64,000 bases of DNA from the NCBI GenBank assembly GCA_964600665.1, contig CAZRKC010000009.1, forward strand, positions 1-64,000, read 5' to 3'. This document shows, one piece after another, positions 45,941-53,821 of the stretch. The stretch is from CAZRKC01 sp964600665 (GTDB lineage Bacteria > Bacillota > SLNR01). The notes beneath the pieces are model-generated. The model did not search any database, was not told the origin of the DNA, and saw only the letters and a list, made by a program, of their open reading frames with translations. Every line of letters starts with the position of its first letter. Positions within the stretch are counted from its first letter, which is position 1. A program made the translations under genes and the position numbers.

Positions 45941-46996
45941 ATGAAAACAATTTTAGTAACAGGTGGTGCAGGATTCATTGGAAGCAATTTTGTAAAACTA
46001 ATGCTTGAAAAGCATCCGGAATACAAAATTATCAATATTGACGCCCTTACATATGCAGGGAATCTAGAGAACCTCAAAGAAATCGATGCCAATCCTAATT
46101 ATGAGTTCAATAAAGTTGACATCAGAGATAAAGGAAAAATTGATGAGATTTTTAAGAATAACGATATCGCTTCGGTCGTAAACTTTGCTGCAGAATCTCA
46201 TGTGGACAGAAGCATCGAAGAACCAGAAGTATTCTTAACTACGAATATTATTGGCACTCAAGTGCTCTTAGATACAGCTAAGAAATATTGGAAAGTGAAT
46301 CCAAATGATAAGTATTGCAAGGAGTACAAGTCTGGAGTAAAGTTTCTTCAAGTTTCAACTGATGAAGTCTATGGTGCACTTGGCGAAACGGGTATGTTTG
46401 TTGAAACAATGCCACTGATGCCAAACAGCCCTTATTCAGCGTCTAAAGCAAGTGCTGACATGATTGTTAGAGCCTATAGTGAGACATTTGGAATGCCGGT
46501 CAATATCACAAGATGTAGCAATAACTATGGTCCGTATCAATTTCCTGAAAAACTTATACCTTTAATGATCAACAATGGTCTTAAAGAAAAAGACCTCCCA
46601 GTTTATGGAGATGGGATGCAAGTCAGAGATTGGCTTCACGTTTCTGATCACTGCTCTGCAATTGAAACTGTTCTGCATAAAGGTAAAGATGGAGAAGTTT
46701 ATAACATTGGTGGGAACAATGAAAAAGCTAATATTGAAATTGTAAAACTGATCATTAGTACTCTTGGTAAATCGGAAGATTTGATTAAATATGTAAAAGA
46801 TCGTCCAGGCCATGATAGAAGATATGCAATTGACAATACCAAGATTACAACAGAGCTAGGTTGGGAGCCTATATATACATTTGAACAAGGAATGAAAGAG
46901 ACAATCCAATGGTATCTTGAGAATACTGAGTGGATCGAGAACATCATTTCCGGTGATTATGCTAACTATTATGATAAGATGTACTCTGCAGTATAA
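45941..46996 (+). CDS. rmlB: dTDP-glucose 4,6-dehydratase RmlB
   Basis: Second step of dTDP-L-rhamnose synthesis. It is 351 aa. The NAD motif is LVTGGAGFIGSNFVKLM at the start. NFAAESHVDRSIEEPEVF near residue 83 and STDEVYGALGETGMF near 134 (with the Asp-Glu dehydration pair) follow, then SPYSASKASADMIVRAY near 163 with Tyr and Lys, and RCSNNYGPYQFPEKLIPL near 190. The end has DRPGHDRRYAID. The ATG follows TAGGAGG. Together with RmlA and the RmlCD fusion the pathway is complete. Confidence 0.96.
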   Translation: MKTILVTGGAGFIGSNFVKLMLEKHPEYKIINIDALTYAGNLENLKEIDANPNYEFNKVDIRDKGKIDEIFKNNDIASVVNFAAESHVDRSIEEPEVFLTTNIIGTQVLLDTAKKYWKVNPNDKYCKEYKSGVKFLQVSTDEVYGALGETGMFVETMPLMPNSPYSASKASADMIVRAYSETFGMPVNITRCSNNYGPYQFPEKLIPLMINNGLKEKDLPVYGDGMQVRDWLHVSDHCSAIETVLHKGKDGEVYNIGGNNEKANIEIVKLIISTLGKSEDLIKYVKDRPGHDRRYAIDNTKITTELGWEPIYTFEQGMKETIQWYLENTEWIENIISGDYANYYDKMYSAV

Positions 46997-47040
46997 CAAT
47001 CAAGAATATGGATACATCGAAAGCGAGGTGACCACAACCA

Positions 47041-47590
47041 ATGAACATATTAGTAACTGGAGGCCTAGGCTTTATCGGCAGTCATACGATAATAGAACTC
47101 ATAAAAAATAACCATGAAGTAATCATTGTTGACAATCTTATCAATTCAAAGATTGAAGTGCTGGACAAGCTATCTACCATAACAGGCATCAAACCATCTT
47201 TCTATCAGATTGATGTGACGGATGAAGCGGAGGTAGAAGAAATCTTCTCATCTCACAAAATCCGATGGTGTGATTCACTTCGCAGGCCTTAAAGCTGTAG
47301 GAGAGTCTGTTTCCAACCCACTTGAGTACTATTATAATAATCTGGTAAGCACGATGATACTCAGCAAGATGTGTGTGAAGTATGGAGTTCAGAAGTTTGT
47401 CTTCAGTTCATCTGCAACAGTGTATGGTGATCAGCCATCTCCACTTAAAGAAGATATGGAATTGAAAAAGACTACCAATCCGTATGGTGAGACAAAAGCC
47501 ATGAGTGAGCGGATCCTGACAGATACAGCTTATGCTAATATTGGATTTGCAGTTAGTCTATTAAGATACTTTAACCCAGTAGGTGCTCAT
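47041..47590 (+). pseudogene. galE: galE 5' part, frameshifted and cut by an IS
   Basis: N-terminal part of UDP-glucose 4-epimerase. It begins ILVTGGLGFIGSHTIIELI and, after an extra C at 47262-47263 (AAAATCCGATGG where AAAATCGATGG keeps frame), continues in the +1 frame as VIHFAGLKAVGESVSNPLEY, SSSATVYGD and NPYGETKAMSE with the catalytic Ser and Tyr-x-x-x-Lys. It is then interrupted after PVGAH at 47590 by an insertion sequence. The rest is at 50216-50663. Two independent lesions make this gene inactive unless the one-base insertion is a sequencing error; the insertion alone would still break it. Confidence 0.93.
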
Positions 47591-47597
47591 GTGGCTA

Positions 47598-47705
47598 TTC
47601 TCCTCAATTCAGACCGGCGTTCCTGTAACATCCGGCCACCAATTCTCGAAATATCCGGACACCGTTCCTGCGATATCCGGCCAGCATTCTTATCTTATCC
47701 GGCCA
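47598..47705 (+). repeat. left-end iterons of the IS21 element
   Basis: Four 19-bp units at about 47620, 47643, 47665 and 47687 (TTCCTGTAACATCCGGCCA and variants) and a degenerate one at 47598, spaced 22-23 bp. They read inward and are the reverse complement of the right-end set. Such multiple terminal repeats bind the IstA transposase in IS21-type elements. Confidence 0.8.
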
Positions 47706-47740
47706 AAGGCCGGCACCTCATGCATGGAGTTTAACATAGA

Positions 47741-48499
47741 TTATTCTCTTGCGCTACCGCCTCCTTCATTTTGGGGAGTATGAGGTCTTAAGCTTGGCCC
47801 TTTGAGTTCTATTCGGTAAGCATTGTTAACCAATCTGTCCAATACGGCATCTGCAATTGTGGCATCTTCAAACATGCTATGCCATTTTGCCACCGGTAGT
47901 TGGGCAGAGATTGCTATAGACTTTCTGTCATGTCGATCATCGACAACTTCCAATAGATCACGGCAAGAGCTGGGGTCAAGGGATGACATGCCAAAATCAT
48001 CGAGGATGAGCAAATCAGGTTTTTTTAGATCATTGAGTAGTCTGCCGTAGGAACCATTGCCTCGGCCAATAGCCAAATCAGTCAGTATTCTGTTTACCCT
48101 ATAAGAACGAACCTTCAAACTCTTTCTACAAGCAGCATTGCCAAAGGCACTAACCAGATAGGTTTTACCGGTACCGGTAGCTCCTGTGATTATGAGATTC
48201 TTACCCTCTTTAATCCAGGTACAATCAGCGAGTCTGGCAATGTTCGTTCTATCGAGATTTCTCTTGGAATCATAGTTGATATTTTCAAGATTGGCGGATG
48301 GTTCACGCAGGTTTGCTTCCCTGAGGAATCTCTGTAATCGGTTGTTTGCCTTGGCCAACCATTCAGCGTCTACCAGCATTGCCAGACGTTCATCAAAGGA
48401 AAGAGCTGTATTTGCAGATAGCTCGGTCTGCCGTCGGTATTCCTGTTCCATAGCCCGCAGTTTCATACCATTAAGTTTATCTAAGGTTTGACTAATCAT
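47741..48499 (-). CDS. istB: IS21 transposition helper ATPase IstB
   Basis: AAA+ ATPase of 252 aa that assists the IstA transposase in target capture. Walker A is GATGTGKTYLVSAFGNAAC near residue 107, and Walker B is LLILDDFGMSSLD near 162. The N-terminal domain (KLRAMEQEYRRQTELS; LSFDERLAMLVDAEW) is the IstB-specific helical region, and residues after 200 carry AISAQLPVAKWHSMF and DAVLDRLVNNAYRIEL, the sensor and arginine-finger region. It is encoded 15 bases downstream of istA in the same operon. Its closing SLRPH pattern is usual for the family. Intact. Confidence 0.95.
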   Translation of the reverse strand: MISQTLDKLNGMKLRAMEQEYRRQTELSANTALSFDERLAMLVDAEWLAKANNRLQRFLREANLREPSANLENINYDSKRNLDRTNIARLADCTWIKEGKNLIITGATGTGKTYLVSAFGNAACRKSLKVRSYRVNRILTDLAIGRGNGSYGRLLNDLKKPDLLILDDFGMSSLDPSSCRDLLEVVDDRHDRKSIAISAQLPVAKWHSMFEDATIADAVLDRLVNNAYRIELKGPSLRPHTPQNEGGGSARE

Positions 48500-48514
48500 T
48501 GCTTATCCACCCCC

Positions 48515-50077
48515 CTATACATAGGCTTCTGCGCCGCGTAGATTTTCATGTAGGGGTGTAGGTTGGTCCGTCTTAGAAAGAGAAACTTTGTCCTGACCAT
48601 TTTTAAGTATTGTGGTTATGGTTGAGTAACTGCAGGATTTCATGGTTATGGCTTTTGCACAGGCAGCTTCGAGCCGTTCATTGCCATATTTCTTAGAATA
48701 CTGTAATATCCCCATGCAAGAGCGATAAGCCTGTTCTTCAACAATCTGCGAAGATAACAAATGGTCTATAGCAGTATTGGTTTGCTCACCAATGTTCTTG
48801 GCCCACATACGGTATTGAGTGCCGTCAAAACGATTGGCATGGTATTGATGGTGGTGATGCGACGGCATATGGCCGATATTTGTTACATATCTTGATCCTG
48901 TATAACGCCTTTGATGCAGTGCCACACGCTCTCTATTACCGTTAATAATCTCTATGGTTGTTGCAGTGGCTCTGATGGTCACCAACTGTTTATACAAGCC
49001 ATGGGGTACCGAATAATGAAAATCATCGTATTCTACATGGTAGTTTGCCGGGGTTCTGCGTACGATGTAATCTGAGTACTCGTATTGCGTATATGGCAAA
49101 GGTCGTAGCGCCGGTTTGTCCAATTTCTCAAATACACTTTGCCTGCTGCCTTTGCGCTTTTGGTAGGGCCTTTTGGTCAGTTCTTTTACACGATATTGTA
49201 TTTCGGTATTCAGAGCAGCGAAACTAAAGAAACGTTTGCCCCGCAGCCATTCTAAAAGCCAGGTTTCCAGCCAGCCCACACTGCTCTCAACTGGGGCTTT
49301 ATCTTGAGGCTCCCGGACTCTAGCCGGCAATATGGCCACTTCATAGTGCTGGGCAAAATCCCAGTAAGAATGATTTATAGCCGGATTATAGTAGTTTGGT
49401 TTGGTTGTTGCAGTCTTACAATTATCCGGTACAATTACCCGGGGAATACCCCCTAGATATCTGAGGGCATTAACATGAGCCAATAGCCATTTATCTAGTT
49501 TCTCATCGGGGAATGCTTCTACATACGGGTATGAGCTATCGCCCAGGGTTGCTACAAAGAAATGGGCTGTGAGGATTTCTCCTGTGGAACTGTCTACTAC
49601 ACATTTCAGGGTGTCGCCCATCCAGTCTACAAACAATTCTTTGCCCGGTTCACGATTCTGAATCATAATGACGTTTTTGCCGGTCTCGTTTTTCCAGTGA
49701 AGGTAACGTTTACAAAAACGGCTATAGCTTAGACCTTCGATATTCTCTAACTTGTACTCTTCCCAGATATATTGTAGATTGAGACGTCTGTTAGCCTGCA
49801 ACCGTTCATGAATCATACGCCAATCCGGGTCTTTTTTAATGGATCGCCCAAAGCTATCAGGATAGAGCATCATCTTGATTTCTTCATTAGTCATTTTTGC
49901 TGCTGCTTCGTAGTGGAGTTTACAATTCTGGCAACGCTTCTGTATTTCTCCCACAGTGGATTTACTACATTTGATACTTTGAGCAATTTCTCGTTGAGAA
50001 TATCCTTGCTCTTTCAGCCTTAATATTTCTATGATTTTCACTGGTTCTTCGCACCTCATTTTCTTCCTCCCATACAC
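48515..50077 (-). CDS. istA: IS21 transposase IstA
   Basis: DDE transposase of 520 aa. The N-terminal HTH (LKEQGYSQREIAQSIKCSKSTVGEI, residues 25-50) binds the terminal iterons. The rve/integrase core has the first Asp in ELFVDWMGDTL near residue 151, the second in VIVPDNCKTAT near 215 and the Glu in DKAPVESSVGWLE near 263. The C-terminal domain follows (ANYHVEYDDFHYSVPHGLYK), with a His run in PSHHHHQYH near 412. Full length with no stop or frameshift. Upstream bases 50078-50124 hold its short leader before the right-end iterons. Confidence 0.95.
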   Translation of the reverse strand: MYGRKKMRCEEPVKIIEILRLKEQGYSQREIAQSIKCSKSTVGEIQKRCQNCKLHYEAAAKMTNEEIKMMLYPDSFGRSIKKDPDWRMIHERLQANRRLNLQYIWEEYKLENIEGLSYSRFCKRYLHWKNETGKNVIMIQNREPGKELFVDWMGDTLKCVVDSSTGEILTAHFFVATLGDSSYPYVEAFPDEKLDKWLLAHVNALRYLGGIPRVIVPDNCKTATTKPNYYNPAINHSYWDFAQHYEVAILPARVREPQDKAPVESSVGWLETWLLEWLRGKRFFSFAALNTEIQYRVKELTKRPYQKRKGSRQSVFEKLDKPALRPLPYTQYEYSDYIVRRTPANYHVEYDDFHYSVPHGLYKQLVTIRATATTIEIINGNRERVALHQRRYTGSRYVTNIGHMPSHHHHQYHANRFDGTQYRMWAKNIGEQTNTAIDHLLSSQIVEEQAYRSCMGILQYSKKYGNERLEAACAKAITMKSCSYSTITTILKNGQDKVSLSKTDQPTPLHENLRGAEAYV

Positions 50078-50124
50078 GTATTAACTACATTGTACAGGAT
50101 TAATTTGTTGAGGTGCCGGTTTCC

Positions 50125-50209
50125 TGGCCGGATACTGCAAGAACAGTGGCCGGATGTGATAGGAACACTGCCCGGATGTCACAGGATTGCTGGCCGGATG
50201 CCGCAGGAA
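50125..50209 (-). repeat. right-end iterons of the IS21 element
   Basis: Four 19-bp units start at 50125, 50147, 50169 and 50191, exactly 22 bp apart (TGGCCGGATACTGCAAGAA and variants on the plus strand). They are in inverted orientation to the left-end units. Confidence 0.82.
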
Positions 50210-50215
50210 TACTCA

Positions 50216-50663
50216 TCATGAGAGTGGATTAATTGGGGAAGCTCCTAATGGTATACCAAACAATCTCATGCCGTTCGTGACGAAGGTTGCTAAGGGTCAA
50301 TTAGAGAAGCTTAACGTGTTTGGAAATGATTATGATACTAGTGACGGGACTGGTGTCCGAGATTATATCCATGTGGTCGATCTAGCCAAGGGCCATGTGA
50401 AAGCTATCGAAAACCTTAATGATGGTGTTAACATCTATAACTTGGGAACTGGACGCGGCACTTCCGTATTAGAACTTGTGAATGCCTTTATGAAGGTCAA
50501 TGATATTGATGTGCCATATGAAATTGTAGGAAGACGTCCGGGCGATATTGCGACCTGCTTTGCCGATGCCAGTAAAGCCGAGCAGGAGCTAGGCTGGAAA
50601 CCAGAGTTGACTATAGAAGATATGGTTCGAGATGATTGGAAATTTGAACAGGAGAATATCTAA
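50216..50663 (+). pseudogene. galE: galE 3' part beyond the IS insertion
   Basis: C-terminal part of UDP-glucose 4-epimerase, resuming directly after the element: ESGLIGEAPNGIPNNLMPF, then VFGNDYDTSDGTGVRDYIHVVDLA, the substrate-binding region, and GRRPGDIATCFADASKAEQELGWKP. It runs to the natural stop at 50663, with no further lesion seen. It has no usable start or ribosome site of its own. The codon use matches the AT-rich locus. Confidence 0.92.
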
Positions 50664-50701
50664 GCAGAGATTGGTTGTTTTTTTGAAGGGGTAGGGGAGC
50701 T

Positions 50702-51532
50702 ATGACTGAAAAACATAAAGCAATTGAAAAATCACAGATTTCTAAAGGCGTTTCAATTAGTGTTTATAATGATTGCATATCGATTAATATTGAAGGAATG
50801 AGTAAGTTGGCTTTTGTAGACTACTCTGAAGATATGTTAGAAATAATCAGAAATGCAAGATTTAGAGTGCCAAGAACACCAGAAACTAGAACGAAGTATA
50901 AATACCCCTATTCAAATGAGTATGGCAAAACTCTTCATCAAATAGTATTTGATTTTTATTTTAGTGAAGAGAAGCGAACAGAACTGTATGCACAGAAATA
51001 TATTATTGAGCATCTTGATAATGACGGATTTAATTGTAGAATTTCAAATCTTTATTTTTTGAAAGATATTAAGAATACTTATAAAGGTTGGCATCTGGAC
51101 AAAATTTCTAAAGAGTCGATGCCTATTGTAGCAATGAAAATTTATCATATATTTGAAAACAAAACATTTCAAATTGTACTATTCTCTAATCAGTCATTTG
51201 TAAACAAGAGCACTTTAAATTATTTGCAGACTGTGAAGCTTTTATATGAATATAACTATGAGATAGTCCTTCAAGATGCTGAGCAAATTTTAGAGAGCAC
51301 TGTAAATAGTGGAGAAATCAAATTTGACCAGTGGAGAAAGTTGTATAGGTATAACGATATCAGAAAGACATATTTTCCAAAGATAGAGCTTACGGAAGAA
51401 GAAAAGCAGCAGGGCTTTGGAACACTTATTTGGAGAGATGGGGAGCCTTTATTATTGGTCGGTATGGATGAGAATTCTATAGGCTTGGTAAATTCAGTTC
51501 CCTATGATGTTGATTGGAATGTAAAACAGTAA
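50702..51532 (+). CDS. HNH-endonuclease-like protein
   Basis: A 276-aa protein with an HNH-like core at residues 85-130: LHQIVFDFYF, then YIIEHLDNDGFNCRISNLYFL, where the His, the Asn-Cys-Arg segment and the Asn-Leu give the pattern of HNH nucleases of the homing or phage type, followed by NTYKGWH. The N-terminal 60 residues (VSISVYNDCISINIEG; FAFVDYS-like) are a small beta domain. The rest is unassigned. It follows galE by 38 bases and has a GGGGAG site. It may be a defence or selfish nuclease; the first of the genes that do not belong to sugar metabolism. Confidence 0.65.
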   Translation: MTEKHKAIEKSQISKGVSISVYNDCISINIEGMSKLAFVDYSEDMLEIIRNARFRVPRTPETRTKYKYPYSNEYGKTLHQIVFDFYFSEEKRTELYAQKYIIEHLDNDGFNCRISNLYFLKDIKNTYKGWHLDKISKESMPIVAMKIYHIFENKTFQIVLFSNQSFVNKSTLNYLQTVKLLYEYNYEIVLQDAEQILESTVNSGEIKFDQWRKLYRYNDIRKTYFPKIELTEEEKQQGFGTLIWRDGEPLLLVGMDENSIGLVNSVPYDVDWNVKQ

Positions 51533-51926
51533 CATAACAAGAGGGACAGACCACCGGCTACAAGTTAACGTACTAAAGTACTGATTTTGTAACTACAATA
51601 AATATTTAGACGATCTGATCTTCGAGATGACCTCCTATCTTATTCAATTAAGTTACTTAAGAACCAACTCACCTCTTCGCTTGAGGTTGCTGCTGGGAAA
51701 GACATTTAATGGATCTATAGTTGCCCGTCATGTACAAATGGACAAGTTGATGGGTTTTTAATCTTGAGACAGGGTAATGTGAGATAGTACAATTAATAAA
51801 GACAAGCATTTAAGCTTGGCATCAATATAAACATTGCCCGTTTTATTTTCTATAAAGGTGTCAGAATATTTGGGAAAATGTGTGAGGTGTGGGAGCGTTA
51901 TGAGCTGATTGAAAGGGTGTGATAAA
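51533..51926. other. 394-base gap before the SIR2-like gene
   Basis: AT-rich DNA with no credible gene on either strand. It holds a small dyad GTACTAAAGTAC near 51568 and an AAAGGGTG ribosome site at 51912-51919 for the next gene. I see no tRNA, riboswitch or clear terminator. A 21-codon minus-strand frame in the middle is too short to support. Confidence 0.5.
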
Positions 51927-53051
51927 TTGAACAAAAGCATATTAATTGGTAATGGTATAAACATAGCCTTTAGTCAAAATGATGATTACAAAAATTTTAA
52001 AATTATTGAAAGACTTACCAAGTATTTAGACACCGAGCGATATAGCGATGTATTTAATAGTTCGATAGAATCGAGGGAGATCAAACAGCTCTTAGAGGAT
52101 TTGAATGATTTTTTCAAAAAGATGTTACGTGGGCTTTCAGCACTAAAGTTGACTGAAGATGAAGAAGAAATGAGAACGTTAATCGATATTGCGAGAAGAT
52201 ATAATCAAAAGCCTCAAGAATTAATCAATGTTGGTATTGAAGACTATTTCTTTGTAATGAAGTTAGTATATAACAAAGTCGGTGATAGCGAGTTTACACC
52301 AATAAACTCTTTATATGATGGGTTGAAAATGTTGTTCCTGGACTCAATTTATAATGATGGTGACATAGAAAAATTGCATAATAAGATGGGGTACTATTCA
52401 AAAGAATTGCAGCGGTACAACGAAATCTTTACTGTAAATTATGACACAAATATTGACAAATTAACTGATAAAGAGGTGTACCACCTGCATGGAAGTTTTG
52501 ATGTTCTAGATGACACGTATAGAGTTGAGACAGTGAATGGCCTACTTGCAAGTTTCAAAGATATCCCACCCAGAATAATAGAAACGAAAAGTCATTTATA
52601 TTGTAATGCAATTATGTCGTATTCTGGAAAAAAGAAAAAAGAACTCATGGATTTGTACAGCAATGCAAATATGGCACTGGACACGCTAGTTGCACGTCTA
52701 AAAAACCCTAATGACATAGAAGCCAAAGAATGGTTTAAAAAAGTTGAGAAATCGTCAGAGCCAAGCGATAGAAATTTATATATATCTGTTAAAGCTAAGC
52801 AAACAAACTCAAATCTACGAAATACTGAGTATCCAATAGATATGTTTAAGAATATTTCTGGAGAGCTACATGTATTAGGAATGTCACCCAATAATGATAG
52901 CCACATATTTGAAATGATTAATAGCAATTCTAAATTAAAAAGAGTTGTTTATTTTTCAGCTAGTAGTGATGACAGTACAGCTGCTCAAGCAGTGATAAAG
53001 CACCCTTTGCAAATAAGGAATGTTCACAAATATTGGGAGTCACTGAGATAA
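51927..53051 (+). CDS. SIR2-like domain protein, probable NADase-type defence protein
   Basis: About 374 aa. SIR2-like landmarks are in order: ILIGNGINIAFS at the N-terminus (the Gly-rich NAD loop), EIFTVNYDTNIDKL near residue 172 (the catalytic-site Asn-Tyr-Asp), VYHLHGSFDV near 189 with the general-base His, and ELHVLGMSPNNDSHIFEMI near 312, the C-terminal Rossmann strand also seen in AbiH proteins. In phage defence, such proteins deplete NAD on infection. The substrate and partner here are unknown. TTG 51927 is chosen for AAAGGGTG upstream; an earlier TTG at 51909 has none. The next gene starts 18 bases later. Confidence 0.77.
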   Translation: MNKSILIGNGINIAFSQNDDYKNFKIIERLTKYLDTERYSDVFNSSIESREIKQLLEDLNDFFKKMLRGLSALKLTEDEEEMRTLIDIARRYNQKPQELINVGIEDYFFVMKLVYNKVGDSEFTPINSLYDGLKMLFLDSIYNDGDIEKLHNKMGYYSKELQRYNEIFTVNYDTNIDKLTDKEVYHLHGSFDVLDDTYRVETVNGLLASFKDIPPRIIETKSHLYCNAIMSYSGKKKKELMDLYSNANMALDTLVARLKNPNDIEAKEWFKKVEKSSEPSDRNLYISVKAKQTNSNLRNTEYPIDMFKNISGELHVLGMSPNNDSHIFEMINSNSKLKRVVYFSASSDDSTAAQAVIKHPLQIRNVHKYWESLR

Positions 53052-53069
53052 TAAAGGAGGCCTTCACAA

Positions 53070-53714
53070 ATGGACAAACATACCTTCGCAGGAAAAATAA
53101 TATCAATCCAGCCGCGGATCCGGTTACTGCGTTCGTTTGATGAGGCCTCTCATACATACCTTGGCTATGCCATTAAAATTGAAGGGGAAATCGACAACCA
53201 CCATCACAACAATAATCAGGATATAACAATCTTCTCCATCGGTATCGGCAAAGCAGCTCATGCCAAACATCAATTCAAAGTGAACGATGTTATCTCAGGA
53301 GAGTGCGTACCCGTACCAGATCCTGATCTTGAACCTACTCAATACTACAAAGTCTCAAAACTCAAAGTCATAACTCCAGGTACCACTGGCAGCAATTCAT
53401 CACCCTGGGAACTGGTGCCGCCGGAGCTGGAAGTTTACAGAGAAAGAGGACATCGTAGACTGGCAGCCAGGACATATGATAGTAAGTGTAGCAACTGCAT
53501 GTGGGGATGCCGGATGCCAGTGGAGATCATCGTGGATAACTGGAACCCCAGTAAGAAAAAATACCGGTTTGAAACTTTCTGTTATGGACCATTATCATGT
53601 AATTTGTATAAACCGGGGCCAAATCGGAAAGTTGAAGGTCGGAATGGTATGGTATATGTGGAAGAGGACTGGGTGGGTGAAGAAATGACTTCACATAGGG
53701 AGTGGGATGAGTAA
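53070..53714 (+). CDS. conserved-looking hypothetical protein with Cys cluster
   Basis: A 214-aa protein that I cannot assign. The first 110 residues look like an OB-type beta barrel (FAGKIISIQPRIRLLRSF; IKIEGEIDN; FKVNDVISGECVPVPD). The C-terminal third has a Cys pattern: CSNCMWGC near residue 136, then a Cys in FETFCYGPLSC near 167, consistent with a zinc or Fe-S site. It then ends with an acidic tail. A nucleic-acid-binding role is conceivable from OB fold plus Cys cluster, but this is inference. AAAGGAGG 8 bases before the ATG is a strong site, and the gene is probably co-transcribed with the SIR2-like gene. Confidence 0.68.
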   Translation: MDKHTFAGKIISIQPRIRLLRSFDEASHTYLGYAIKIEGEIDNHHHNNNQDITIFSIGIGKAAHAKHQFKVNDVISGECVPVPDPDLEPTQYYKVSKLKVITPGTTGSNSSPWELVPPELEVYRERGHRRLAARTYDSKCSNCMWGCRMPVEIIVDNWNPSKKKYRFETFCYGPLSCNLYKPGPNRKVEGRNGMVYVEEDWVGEEMTSHREWDE

Positions 53715-53821
53715 AAAAATTGAAACGTATCAAACGGAGCACAATAAATTTAAGAAGTGCAACTAATGCAAAAGACTCATTTATGTTTGAAACAAGGTAG
53801 TGTGGAGAAGGCGGGTGAGCT

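Larger units (their letters stand above)
47591..50215 (-). mobile_element. IS21-family insertion sequence in galE
   Basis: An element of about 2.6 kb carrying istA and istB on the minus strand. It is placed by continuity of galE on both sides: PVGAH before, ESGLIGEAPNG after. The four bases TCAT are present at 47587-47590 and again at 50216-50219, consistent with a target duplication of the size expected in this family (the exact edge is ambiguous by a base or so). Both ends carry 19-bp iterons in opposite orientation, about 22 bp apart. Both genes look intact, so the element may be active, and its insertion looks recent because galE is otherwise well preserved. Confidence 0.92.

Noticed and set aside
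47598..50209. The 19-bp repeats at the IS ends as a possible CRISPR
   Set aside because: The spacers would be only 3-4 bp, the repeats are imperfect and inverted at the two ends, and they coincide with IS21 termini.
51533..51926. A degraded gene in the gap before the SIR2-like gene
   Set aside because: Only a 21-codon minus-strand frame with a start was found and it has no recognisable similarity.
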